37,706 nt of DNA, taken from positions 1 to 37,706 of the forward strand of contig CAKPNP010000007.1 in NCBI GenBank assembly GCA_934169415.1. The letters run 5' to 3'. Position numbers and translations under genes: made by a program. Source of the DNA: an uncultured Bacilli bacterium (GTDB lineage: Bacteria > Bacillota_I > Bacilli_A > RF39 > UBA660). Every line of letters starts with the position of its first letter. Position 1 is the first letter of the stretch. Shown one piece after another: positions 16,736 to 23,685 of this stretch. The notes beneath the pieces are model-generated. The model ran no database searches. It was not told the origin of the DNA and saw nothing but the letters and a program-made list of their open reading frames with translations.

Positions 16736-17266
16736 ATGGAAATAATATTAGTTTTAATAATTTCTGTAAGTTTAAGTATGGATGCTTTTTCGCTTTCACT
16801 AGCATATGGGACATTAAATTTAGATAAGCCTTTAAAATATAAATTAACCCTAATAGTTGCATTTTATCACTTTTTTATGCCATTACTTGGTATGTTTGTT
16901 TCAACATTTATTCCATATAACATTATAAATTCTAATATTTTGGTATTTATAATATTAACTTTAATAGGTGTACAAATGATATTAGAAAGTAAAAAAGACA
17001 AAGAATATAAACGTATTATTACTTTATTTGATTTATTATTATTTGGTCTAGCTGTAAGTTTAGATAGTTTTTCAGTAGGCTTGGGGCTTAAAACGATAAA
17101 TGAAAATTTTATAATGTGTTCTAGTTTTTTTAGTGTATGTAGTGGTTTTTTCACTTATATCGGTCTAATTTTAGGAAGTAAAATAAATAAAATGATTGGT
17201 TCATATTCTACTATTTTAGGAGGATTAGTTTTAGTAATTATTGGTATAACTTATTTGTTCAACTAA
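16736..17266 (+). CDS. mntP: MntP-family manganese efflux pump
   Basis: A small membrane exporter of Mn2+ with six predicted helices in two inverted halves. Both halves carry the conserved acidic helix: SVSLSMDAFSLSLAYG near 10-25 and LAVSLDSFSVGLGL near 105-118. Each contains the Asp needed for metal transport. Length 176 is close to family (about 185). AGGAGG lies before the ATG. The sporulation protein YtaF belongs to the same clan and is the main alternative. The gene stands alone between ung and murA. Confidence 0.85.
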   Translation: MEIILVLIISVSLSMDAFSLSLAYGTLNLDKPLKYKLTLIVAFYHFFMPLLGMFVSTFIPYNIINSNILVFIILTLIGVQMILESKKDKEYKRIITLFDLLLFGLAVSLDSFSVGLGLKTINENFIMCSSFFSVCSGFFTYIGLILGSKINKMIGSYSTILGGLVLVIIGITYLFN

Positions 17267-17366
17267 TTCCTTGCTTTTAAATAAAAAAAAATATATAATT
17301 ATATTAGTAAAATTAAATATCACATATATTAATTAATTACATAAAAATAAAGTAGTGGAGGCATTT

Positions 17367-18623
17367 ATGAAAAAAATTAAAATTACTGGAGGAAAAACAC
17401 TAACTGGTGAAATTAAAATAAGTGGAGCCAAAAATAGTGCTGTAGCACTTATACCCGCTTCTATATTATCAAATGATATAGTAACTATTGATAATATTCC
17501 AAATATATCAGATATAGATGCACTTACAGAAATACTTGAATTTTTAGGTGCTAAAGTTAAAAAAAATGGTTCAAGTATGACAATTGATTCATCTACTATT
17601 GAAAATAAAGAAATACCTGAAAACATATCTAAAAAACTTAGAGCAAGTTATTATTTTATGTCTGCTTTACTAGGAAGATTTAATCATGTCGAGATGTATT
17701 TTCCTGGGGGATGTTCTATAGGTGCAAGACCAATTGATCAAACTTTAAAAGGTTTTAAAACATTAGGTGCTGTAGTTATTGAAGATAATAATAAATTTAC
17801 AATAGATACTAATAATCTACATGGTGGTCATGTTTATTTAGATATGCCAAGTGTAGGAGCAACTATTAATACAATGCTTGCGGCTACTAAAGCAAGTGGC
17901 CTAACAATTATAGAAAATGCAGCAAAGGAACCAGAAATCGTAAATGTAGCAACTTTTTTAAATAATATGGGAGCTAAAATAACAGGTGCTGGTACTAATG
18001 AAATTAGGATAATTGGTGTTAATGAGTTAAAAAAAGGATTTACAGAGGTAATTCCAGATAGAATAGAAGCTGGTACTTATTTAATATTAGGTGCATTAGT
18101 TGGAAACAATTTAAAAATAAGCAACATTATTCCAGAACATGTTGAATCTTTAACTTTAAAATTGTTAGAGATGGGTATACCACTTACTATAAATGATGAT
18201 AATATAATTGTAAGTTCAACTACTTATTATAAACCTATTAATGTAAAAACGCTTGGTTATCCAGGCTTTCCAACAGATTTACAGCAACCTCTAACAGCTT
18301 TATTAACTCTTTGTTCAGGTACTTCTGTTTTAGAAGAAACTATATATGAAAATAGATTTCAAAATGTAGAATATTTAAACAAAATGGGAGCTTCTATAAA
18401 AATAGATAAATCAAAAATATATGTGGAAGGTCCTTCAAATTTAAAGGGTACTACTGTAGTTGCAACAGACTTAAGAGCTGGTGCTTGTATGGTTTTAGCT
18501 TCTCTTAAAGCAGATGGAGAAACTATTATAGAAAATGTAGAACACATATTAAGAGGATATGAAAATATTATAGAAAAATTAACTAGTGTAGGAGCTACAA
18601 TAGAACTATTTGAAGAAAATTAG
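17367..18623 (+). CDS. murA: UDP-N-acetylglucosamine 1-carboxyvinyltransferase MurA
   Basis: MurA performs the first committed step of peptidoglycan synthesis, transferring enolpyruvate from PEP to UDP-GlcNAc. The 418-residue protein has SGAKNSAVALIPASIL (19-34), the catalytic loop GGCSIGARPIDQ with C116 (the fosfomycin target residue in the family), DMPSVGATINTMLAA, PDRIEAGTYL, PGFPTDLQQPL, and DLRAGACMVLASL. ATG 17367 is chosen because TGGAGG (17356-17361) ends 5 nt upstream; the GTG at 17355 lies inside that signal. In Bacillus murAA sits near spoIID and ywzB, and a similar cluster occurs here. Confidence 0.97.
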   Translation: MKKIKITGGKTLTGEIKISGAKNSAVALIPASILSNDIVTIDNIPNISDIDALTEILEFLGAKVKKNGSSMTIDSSTIENKEIPENISKKLRASYYFMSALLGRFNHVEMYFPGGCSIGARPIDQTLKGFKTLGAVVIEDNNKFTIDTNNLHGGHVYLDMPSVGATINTMLAATKASGLTIIENAAKEPEIVNVATFLNNMGAKITGAGTNEIRIIGVNELKKGFTEVIPDRIEAGTYLILGALVGNNLKISNIIPEHVESLTLKLLEMGIPLTINDDNIIVSSTTYYKPINVKTLGYPGFPTDLQQPLTALLTLCSGTSVLEETIYENRFQNVEYLNKMGASIKIDKSKIYVEGPSNLKGTTVVATDLRAGACMVLASLKADGETIIENVEHILRGYENIIEKLTSVGATIELFEEN

Positions 18624-18651
18624 TATAAAAAATAATTCCTTTAATATAATT

Positions 18652-18675
18652 AAGTAGATTAAATCTACTTTTTTT
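18652..18675 (+). terminator. Terminator after murA
   Basis: AAGTAGA/TCTACTT stem with loop TTAAA and a T-run to 18675, ending just before the next ribosome-binding site AGGAGG. It could also work as an attenuator for the following gene. Confidence 0.7.
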
Positions 18676-18685
18676 AGGAGGAAAT

Positions 18686-19384
18686 ATGAGAAAAATATTA
18701 ATTGCTTTAGTTGTAATATTTTCAGTTTTTTTAATATATTTAGGTTTTAATGATAAGAAAATATATTATTTTTCAATGGGGGATTTTTTATCATTAGGTA
18801 TTAATCCATATAAAGTACTTGACTATGGATATAGTGATTATGTTAAAGATTATTTAAGTAGTAAGGATATACTTGAGGCTTATACTGATAGTTTATCTAG
18901 GGAAAATAAAAGAATAACAGATATAATACAAGATATAAAAGATAATTCAAAATTACTAGTAGGAAATAAGGAAAAAACTATACAAAATGTATTAATTAAA
19001 TCAGATTTGGTTACAATATCAATTGGAATGAACGATTTATTTAGTAATGTTTCAATTGATTATGAATTTACTACAAGGGATTTATATAATAAATTTGATA
19101 GTTTACTTTCTGATTATGAAGAATTATTTAAATTATTAAGAGAATATTGTAAAGAAAAAATAGTATTAATTGGCCTATATAATGTAACTGATACTGATTT
19201 AGATGAATTTTTTAGTTATGCAAACAATAAATTAAATGATCTATGTAATAAATATAATATAAATTATATAAATATCAGTGAAGATTTTAAAAATAACAAA
19301 TATATTGATAAAACAAGTAATTATCCTAATAAAAAAGGTTATGAGTACATATCTAATAAAATAATAAATTTAATAGAAAATTAA
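18686..19384 (+). CDS. Membrane-anchored SGNH/GDSL-fold protein with degenerate active site
   Basis: The 232-residue protein has an N-terminal membrane or signal segment (about 4-20) and an SGNH hydrolase-like domain outside the membrane. Block I reads FSMGDFLSLG, where the nucleophile Ser of GDS is Phe34. Block III GMND (114-117) is intact. The final block, normally DxxHPNxxGY, reads TSNYPNKKGYEYIS with Tyr213 in place of His and no Asp. So the catalytic Ser, His and Asp all appear replaced and the protein may bind a surface polymer rather than cleave esters. RBS AGGAGG precedes the ATG. Substrate unknown. Confidence 0.7.
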   Translation: MRKILIALVVIFSVFLIYLGFNDKKIYYFSMGDFLSLGINPYKVLDYGYSDYVKDYLSSKDILEAYTDSLSRENKRITDIIQDIKDNSKLLVGNKEKTIQNVLIKSDLVTISIGMNDLFSNVSIDYEFTTRDLYNKFDSLLSDYEELFKLLREYCKEKIVLIGLYNVTDTDLDEFFSYANNKLNDLCNKYNINYINISEDFKNNKYIDKTSNYPNKKGYEYISNKIINLIEN

Positions 19385-19392
19385 AAAATACC

Positions 19393-19422
19393 TTGCTTTT
19401 TAAATAGAATATTTGATATAAT
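19393..19422 (+). promoter_or_regulatory. Promoter of rpmE
   Basis: TTGCTT (19393-19398), an 18-bp spacer and TATAAT (19417-19422) preceded by TGA, an extended -10. Confidence 0.7.
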
Positions 19423-19440
19423 ATAAAAGATTAAATTTCT

Positions 19441-19458
19441 ATGACTTATTTTAGTCAT
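19441..19458 (+). promoter_or_regulatory. Leader hairpin of rpmE
   Basis: ATGACT-TATTTT-AGTCAT folds a 6-bp stem a few nt before the GGAGGA-like ribosome-binding site of L31. L31 leaders are autoregulated in several bacteria; whether this hairpin does so is inference. Confidence 0.35.
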
Positions 19459-19475
19459 GGCGGAAGGAGATATGT

Positions 19476-19691
19476 ATGAAAAAAGGTATTCATCCAAATT
19501 ATGTAGATACTAAAGTTACTTGTGCATGTGGAAATACATTTACAGTAAAATCTAATAAACCTGAATTACATTTAGAAGTTTGTAACCAATGTCATTCATT
19601 CTTTACTGGAAAACAAGGAACAACTACAAAAACTGGTCGTGTTGAAAAATTCAACCGTAAATATGGTTTTAACCAAGATAAAGCTGCTTAA
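19476..19691 (+). CDS. rpmE: 50S ribosomal protein L31 (zinc-binding form)
   Basis: L31 bridges the two ribosomal subunits. The 71-residue protein begins MKKGIHPNYVDTKVTCACGN and has the zinc ligands C16, C18, C36 and C39 (CAC...CNQC), so it is the C+ form rather than the zinc-free YtiA type. The C-terminal TKTGRVEKFNRKYGF is conserved. AAGGAG precedes the ATG. Its own promoter and leader hairpin lie upstream and a terminator overlaps its stop, so it is a single-gene unit. Confidence 0.97.
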   Translation: MKKGIHPNYVDTKVTCACGNTFTVKSNKPELHLEVCNQCHSFFTGKQGTTTKTGRVEKFNRKYGFNQDKAA

Positions 19692-19703
19692 TAGCAGTTT
19701 TTA
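19681..19703 (+). terminator. Terminator with the rpmE stop codon in its loop
   Basis: AAGCTGCT pairs with AGCAGTTT around loop TAAT, followed by Ts. The loop holds the rpmE TAA. Confidence 0.8.
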
Positions 19704-19724
19704 TTTATATTTTAAGTGATATTT

Positions 19725-19732
19725 GATATAAT
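19725..19732 (+). promoter_or_regulatory. Extended -10 promoter close to the rpiB start
   Basis: TGATATAAT, with TATAAT ending 15 nt before ATG 19748. The sequence to the start codon is nearly the same as that before the NUDIX gene at 24.4 kb. Confidence 0.5.
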
Positions 19733-19747
19733 AAAATGGGTGATAAA

Positions 19748-20179
19748 ATGAATATAGGTATTGCCTCAGATCATAGAGGTTATAAATTAAAACAAGAACT
19801 GACAAATTTTTTAAAAGATATGGGATATAATATAATTGATTATGGTACTACATCAACAGAATCAACAGATTATCCAATATACGCTTTTAAAATAGGAGAA
19901 GCTGTAAGGGATAAAAAAATAGATAAAGGTATACTAATTTGTGGTACTGGAATCGGTATGAGTATAGCATGTAACAAAGTAAATGGTGTAAGATGTGCCA
20001 AAGTTAGTAGTAAAGAGGAAGCTAGTTTATGTAGATTACATAATGATGCTAATGTTATAGCTATAAAAGAAAATGAAGAAGATTTTAAAGAAATTATAAT
20101 TACATTTTTAACTACTGAGTTTTCGAATGAAGAAAAACATATAAGAAGGGTTAATATGATAAATGAATATAACAATTAA
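19748..20179 (+). CDS. rpiB: Ribose-5-phosphate isomerase B (RpiB/LacAB family)
   Basis: RpiB interconverts ribose-5-phosphate and ribulose-5-phosphate. The 143-residue protein has the family landmarks GIASDHRGYKLKQEL, GTTSTESTDYPIYA, GILICGTGIGMSIACNKVNG with the active-site Cys, and the HNDANVIAI segment. ATG 19748 is used since GGGTGA (19738-19743) lies inside the upstream frame that starts at 19736. LacA/LacB galactose-6-phosphate isomerases are close relatives, but no lac genes are nearby. The next gene starts within its last codons. Confidence 0.9.
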   Translation: MNIGIASDHRGYKLKQELTNFLKDMGYNIIDYGTTSTESTDYPIYAFKIGEAVRDKKIDKGILICGTGIGMSIACNKVNGVRCAKVSSKEEASLCRLHNDANVIAIKENEEDFKEIIITFLTTEFSNEEKHIRRVNMINEYNN

Positions 20180-20366
20180 AACAATTTTATATGTATTAAT
20201 TGTACCATTTTCTATATTAGCGCTAGATAGTATAAATATACAAAATGTTTTTAAGAAAAATAGGTATGTACAAGCTAGAATATTATACTTATTTTTAGCA
20301 ATGGCTTTATCTTATTTAGTAGTAAACTTCTTTTATGATTTTTTTACATCATATAATACGTTTTAA
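20163..20366 (+). CDS. DUF1146 (YwzB-like) small membrane protein
   Basis: A 67-residue protein with two membrane segments (about 5-22 and 40-60) joined by the conserved SINIQNVFKKNRYVQARILY loop, then SYLVVNFFYDF. This pattern is that of DUF1146/YwzB. Function unknown. In Bacillus ywzB lies near atpC, murAA and spoIID, and here it sits directly before spoIID. The ATG overlaps the rpiB end by 17 nt, so translation is probably coupled. Confidence 0.8.
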   Translation: MNITIKTILYVLIVPFSILALDSINIQNVFKKNRYVQARILYLFLAMALSYLVVNFFYDFFTSYNTF

Positions 20367-20373
20367 GAATTAT

Positions 20374-20416
20374 GCAGTATTTTTTATTGGAGATGATAAA
20401 ATGAAAAAAATACTGC
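20374..20416 (+). promoter_or_regulatory. Hairpin enclosing the spoIID ribosome-binding site and start codon
   Basis: GCAGTATTTTTT (20374-20385) and AAAAAATACTGC (20405-20416) are perfect 12-nt complements. The 19-nt loop between them holds GGAG (20389-20392) and the spoIID ATG (20401). The 3' arm is the first codons of the gene. Confidence 0.6.
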
Positions 20417-21312
20417 TTTTAACTTTTGTTGTTATTTTAGTACCTTTTCTAATAACAACTTTTTTTATTAAAGACGATGAAATTAAATTAATATATGAGT
20501 CTAATATGAATGTTAGAGTTAAACAAAATGAAACTGGAGAAATCATTCTAGTTCCTTTTGAAGAATATATTATAGGTGTATTAGCAGGTGAAATGCCAAC
20601 TAGTTTTGAACTTGAAGCCTTAAAAGCACAAGCAGTAGCTTCTAGAAGTTATGTTATGAGGCAAATGCAATATAATAAAAATAAGGATTATGATGTTGTT
20701 GATACTGTTATGAATCAAGTATATCTATCAGAAGACTATTTAAAAAAAACATGGGGAAATAATTATACAACTAAAATTAATAAAATTAAAACTGCTGTTT
20801 TAGAAACTTATAATGAATACTTGGATTATGATGGAAATGTAGTGGAGGCAATGTTTTTTTCAACAAGTGTAGGTAAAACTGAAAATAGTGAAGACGTATT
20901 TTCTTCTAAAACACCATATTTAAGAAGCGTTGAATCAAGTTGGGATGAAATTTCTCCAGCTTATGAGGTTAGTTATGAATTTTCAGCTACTGATTTTTAT
21001 AAAAAATTAAATTTAGAATATAGTGATAAATTAAATATTGAAATTAAAGAAACTACTTCTACAGGAAGAATTAAATCTTTAAATATAAATGGTACACATT
21101 TTACTGGTAGTGAAATTGTTAAATTATTATCTATAAAATCAAATTATTTTACTATAACTAAAAATGATGATGTTATAAATATAAAAACTAAAGGGTATGG
21201 ACATGGTGTTGGAATGAGTCAATATGGAGCTCAAGCAATGGCATTAAAAGGTTATAAATATGATGAAATATTAAAGTATTATTATCAAGGTGTAACCATT
21301 AAAAAAATTTAA
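20401..21312 (+). CDS. spoIID: Stage II sporulation protein D
   Basis: SpoIID is a membrane-anchored lytic transglycosylase that with SpoIIP and SpoIIM drives forespore engulfment. The 303-residue protein has an N-terminal membrane anchor (about 5-25), then VPFEEYIIGVLAGEMPTSFE with the catalytic Glu region, EALKAQAVASRSYVM, and at the C-terminus GYGHGVGMSQYGAQAMAL with GYKYDEILKYYYQGV. ATG 20401 has GGAG 8 nt upstream; the longer frame from 20335 would overlap DUF1146. The start sits in a hairpin loop. LytB-type SpoIID-domain proteins are the alternative; the neighbours favour SpoIID proper. Confidence 0.92.
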   Translation: MKKILLLTFVVILVPFLITTFFIKDDEIKLIYESNMNVRVKQNETGEIILVPFEEYIIGVLAGEMPTSFELEALKAQAVASRSYVMRQMQYNKNKDYDVVDTVMNQVYLSEDYLKKTWGNNYTTKINKIKTAVLETYNEYLDYDGNVVEAMFFSTSVGKTENSEDVFSSKTPYLRSVESSWDEISPAYEVSYEFSATDFYKKLNLEYSDKLNIEIKETTSTGRIKSLNINGTHFTGSEIVKLLSIKSNYFTITKNDDVINIKTKGYGHGVGMSQYGAQAMALKGYKYDEILKYYYQGVTIKKI

Positions 21313-21318
21313 AAAAAT

Positions 21319-21347
21319 GTATAAAATTTTCATATTTGGTAAAACTT
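21319..21347 (+). promoter_or_regulatory. Predicted sigma-F promoter of spoIIQ
   Basis: GTATA (21319-21323), a 14-bp spacer and GGTAAAACTT (21338-21347), which fits the sigma-F/G -10 pattern GGnRAnAMTW at every position. Bacillus spoIIQ belongs to the sigma-F regulon. The spacer is 1-2 bp shorter than usual. Confidence 0.55.
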
Positions 21348-21365
21348 ATTTATAGAGGTGAAAAT

Positions 21366-21992
21366 ATGGAAAGAAGATTAAAAAAAGGAGTTGTGTATGC
21401 ACTTTATTCCCTAGCTTTTATAACTATTGTAGCAAGTATTTATTTAATACAATCTTTATCTTTAAGTAAAAGATTAGATGATAATAATGTTTATGTAAAT
21501 AAAACTATTTTAGATAATGATATACCTGTTGTAAGTGTAAGTAATATTATAAAAAGACCATATACTGGTGAAAATATAAATATAGGAATAAATTTTTATA
21601 ATTCATCAGCAACCGATACTGAACAACAACAATCTTTAATATATTATGAAAATACTTATATGCCAAATAGTGGTGTAGATTATAAAAGTGATTCAGTATT
21701 TGATGTAGTAGCTATAATGGATGGAACAGTAACTAAAGTAACAGAAAATACGTTGCTTGGAAAAATTGTTGAGGTAAGTCATGCTAATAATTTAGTAAGT
21801 GTATATCAAAGCTTATCTTCAGTTAAAGTAAAAGAAGGCGAAGTAGTAATACAAGGTCAAATAATAGCATCATCTGGTACTTCTACATTATCTAAAGAAT
21901 TAGGAAATCATTTACATTTTGAATTAATATTAAATGGGGTTAATATAAATCCAGAAAACAGTTATGATAAAAAAATAAGTGAATTATATTAA
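21366..21992 (+). CDS. spoIIQ: SpoIIQ-like M23-domain sporulation protein
   Basis: SpoIIQ is the forespore half of the Q-AH channel that crosses the intermembrane space. The 208-residue protein has a membrane anchor (about 8-28) and a LytM/M23 domain at about 110-200: VFDVVAIMDGTVTKV, GKIVEVSHANNLVSVYQSL, GQIIASSGTS, and GNHLHFELILNG with the HxH motif. The first motif, normally HxGxD, reads NSGVD, so one zinc-ligand His is Asn and hydrolysis is unlikely. SpoIIQ of Bacillus is also catalytically dead. ATG 21366 follows GAGGTG. Place between spoIID and spoIIID matches Bacillus. Confidence 0.9.
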   Translation: MERRLKKGVVYALYSLAFITIVASIYLIQSLSLSKRLDDNNVYVNKTILDNDIPVVSVSNIIKRPYTGENINIGINFYNSSATDTEQQQSLIYYENTYMPNSGVDYKSDSVFDVVAIMDGTVTKVTENTLLGKIVEVSHANNLVSVYQSLSSVKVKEGEVVIQGQIIASSGTSTLSKELGNHLHFELILNGVNINPENSYDKKISELY

Positions 21993-22008
21993 CATAATTC
22001 TCTTTTTT
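21981..22008 (+). terminator. Terminator with the spoIIQ stop codon in its loop
   Basis: GAATTAT/ATAATTC stem around loop ATTAAC, which holds TAA (21990-21992), followed by TCTTTTTT. Confidence 0.8.
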
Positions 22009-22009
22009 A

Positions 22010-22039
22010 GGTATATAAATCTGCATAAAATATATACTT
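22010..22039 (+). promoter_or_regulatory. Possible sigma-E promoter of spoIIID
   Basis: GGTATATA and, after about 14 bp, ATATACTT loosely fit the sigma-E pattern of an ATA-type -35 and CATACAnT -10. Bacillus spoIIID is sigma-E-dependent. The match is weak. Confidence 0.3.
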
Positions 22040-22055
22040 AAAATAGAGGTGGACA

Positions 22056-22304
22056 ATGACTAAATCCATATTAGAACGAGTTATAAAAGAGGCTAAATAT
22101 ATCATAAAAAATGAATCTACAGTAAGGGAAATGGCTAAAATATTTAAAGTAAGTAAAAGTACTGTACATAAAGACTTACATGAAAGATTAAAAGATATAG
22201 ATTTACAACTTTATGATAAAGTTTCTAAGATACTTATATACCATACTGATATTAGACATATAAGAGGAGGAATTGCAACTCGTCAAAAATATTTAAATTT
22301 ATAA
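22056..22304 (+). CDS. spoIIID: Stage III sporulation regulator SpoIIID
   Basis: SpoIIID is a small mother-cell DNA-binding protein that switches many sigma-E genes off or on. The 82-residue protein has the helix-turn-helix STVREMAKIFKVSKSTVHKD followed by LHERLKDIDLQLY and the basic tail with IRHIRGGIATRQKYL, which contacts the minor groove. Length matches the family (about 93, core 85). GAGGTGG precedes the ATG. Its neighbours spoIIQ and mbl are those of Bacillus. Confidence 0.95.
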   Translation: MTKSILERVIKEAKYIIKNESTVREMAKIFKVSKSTVHKDLHERLKDIDLQLYDKVSKILIYHTDIRHIRGGIATRQKYLNL

Positions 22305-22316
22305 GGAGGTAATGAA

Positions 22317-23309
22317 ATGTTTTCAAAAGATATAGGAATAGATTTAGGAACTGCTAACGTTTTAATTTATGTAAAAGGACAAGGCATAGTACTTAATGAA
22401 CCATCGGTAGTAGCTATTGATAATGAAACTAAAAAAGTACTAGCAGTGGGTGAATATGCAAGAGAAATGCTTGGTAGAACTCCTGGTGATATTTTAGCTA
22501 TAAGACCTATGAAAGATGGTGTTATAGCAGATTTTGAAGTAACAGAACTTATGCTTAACGAATTTATAAAAAAAATAAATGGTAAAAAGATGTTTTCTAA
22601 ACCAAGGATATTAATATGTTGTCCTTCTAATATTACTCAAGTTGAAAAAAATGCTATAAAAGATGCTGCGGAACGTACAGGCGCTAGAAAAGTATATATA
22701 GAAGAAGAACCAAAAGTAGCTGCAATAGGTGCTGGTATGGATATTTCTAAACCTGGAGGAAATATGGTTATCGATATTGGTGGTGGTACTACTGATATAG
22801 CAGTACTTTCTTTAGGTGGAATAGTTACTTCTGAATCAATTAAGATAGCGGGAAATGTTTTTGATCAGGATATAATTAAATATATAAAAGATAAATATAA
22901 ATTACTTATAGGTGATAGAACTGCAGAAGATATTAAAATAAACATAGGAACAGTTTATAATGAAAATAAAAAGAATGAAAAAATGCAAGTTAGAGGAAGA
23001 GATTTAGTTACAGGTCTTCCTCATATGATAACTATATCTTCTAAAGAAATAGAAGAGGCATTAAGAGAAAGTATATATATAATTATACAAAAGGCAAAAA
23101 GTGTATTAGAACAAACACCACCTGAATTATCAAGTGACATAATAAATAAAGGAATTATAATAACAGGTGGAGGAGCTTTAATTGATGGATTTGATAAATT
23201 ATTATCAGCTGAACTTAATGTACCTGTTTATGTTGCAGAAAGTCCACTTACTTGTGTTGCAGAAGGTACTGGTATTTTATTAGATCATATAGATTTGTTA
23301 GAAAAATAA
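22317..23309 (+). CDS. mbl: MreB/Mbl rod-shape actin homolog
   Basis: A bacterial actin that guides lateral wall synthesis. The 330-residue protein shows GIDLGTANVLIYVKGQGIV (phosphate 1), PMKDGVIADFEVTELML, EEEPKVAAIGAGMDI, DIGGGTTDIAVLSLGGIV (phosphate 2) and ITGGGALIDGFDKLL (adenosine). Placement right after spoIIID with AAGGAGG 12 nt after its stop identifies it as Mbl rather than MreB, though the paralogs are hard to tell apart. It is probably co-transcribed with spoIIID. It is followed by a bidirectional terminator. Confidence 0.93.
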   Translation: MFSKDIGIDLGTANVLIYVKGQGIVLNEPSVVAIDNETKKVLAVGEYAREMLGRTPGDILAIRPMKDGVIADFEVTELMLNEFIKKINGKKMFSKPRILICCPSNITQVEKNAIKDAAERTGARKVYIEEEPKVAAIGAGMDISKPGGNMVIDIGGGTTDIAVLSLGGIVTSESIKIAGNVFDQDIIKYIKDKYKLLIGDRTAEDIKINIGTVYNENKKNEKMQVRGRDLVTGLPHMITISSKEIEEALRESIYIIIQKAKSVLEQTPPELSSDIINKGIIITGGGALIDGFDKLLSAELNVPVYVAESPLTCVAEGTGILLDHIDLLEK

Positions 23310-23312
23310 AAC

Positions 23313-23338
23313 CTCATTTATATTTAAATGAGATTTTT
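23313..23338. terminator. Bidirectional terminator between mbl and the XRE gene
   Basis: CTCATTTA/TAAATGAG stem with loop TATT, followed by Ts on the plus strand and by a T-rich tract on the minus strand. It serves both convergent genes. Confidence 0.75.
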
Positions 23339-23547
23339 TATTTATTTTTCTTATCACTTAAACCTACTAAGTAATCTAAGCTTACATTGTATTCTTGTGA
23401 TAATATGATTAGTAGTTCAATTGGCATAGTATATTTTCCCATTTCATATTGAGAATAATATTGTTGTGATATACCTAATTTTCTAGCTACCTCTTTTTGA
23501 AGTAAATCTTTATCTTCTCTTAAATCTTTTAATCTTCTAAAATACAT
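23338..23547 (-). CDS. XRE-family helix-turn-helix regulator
   Basis: A 69-residue lone HTH domain: LKDLREDKDLLQKEVARKLG, then ISQQYYSQYEMGKYTMPIELLIILSQEYNVSLDYLVGLSDKK. It has no extra sensor domain. Such regulators commonly bind palindromes near their own promoter. A 24-bp perfect palindrome lies 43 bp upstream at 23590-23613 and overlaps a -10 box on this strand, so autoregulation and control of the divergent YetF gene are likely. AGGAATA-like RBS precedes the ATG. Target genes are inferred from position only. Confidence 0.85.
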   Translation of the reverse strand: MYFRRLKDLREDKDLLQKEVARKLGISQQYYSQYEMGKYTMPIELLIILSQEYNVSLDYLVGLSDKKNK

Positions 23548-23589
23548 TTTATTCCTCCAAGTATTATATTAAAGATAGCATACATATTG

Positions 23590-23613
23590 TTTTATGTATT
23601 ATAATACATAAAA
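23590..23613. promoter_or_regulatory. 24-bp perfect palindrome, likely XRE operator
   Basis: The arms are TTTTATGTATTA and TAATACATAAAA. The centre contains TATAAT on both strands; on the minus strand TTGTTC lies 18 bp upstream of it, giving a promoter for the XRE gene that the bound repressor would cover. A second, imperfect palindrome ATTTGT-gtga-ACAAAT adjoins at 23614-23629. Confidence 0.65.
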
Positions 23614-23685
23614 ATTTGTGTGAACAAATAGAAAACGAGAAGTATAGTAACAAAAATTTCGTTTATAATAATAATGGTGGGAAAT

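Noticed and set aside
20335..20400. N-terminal extension of SpoIID
   Set aside because: It overlaps the DUF1146 gene, has no ribosome-binding site and precedes the normal membrane-anchor start MKKILLLTF.
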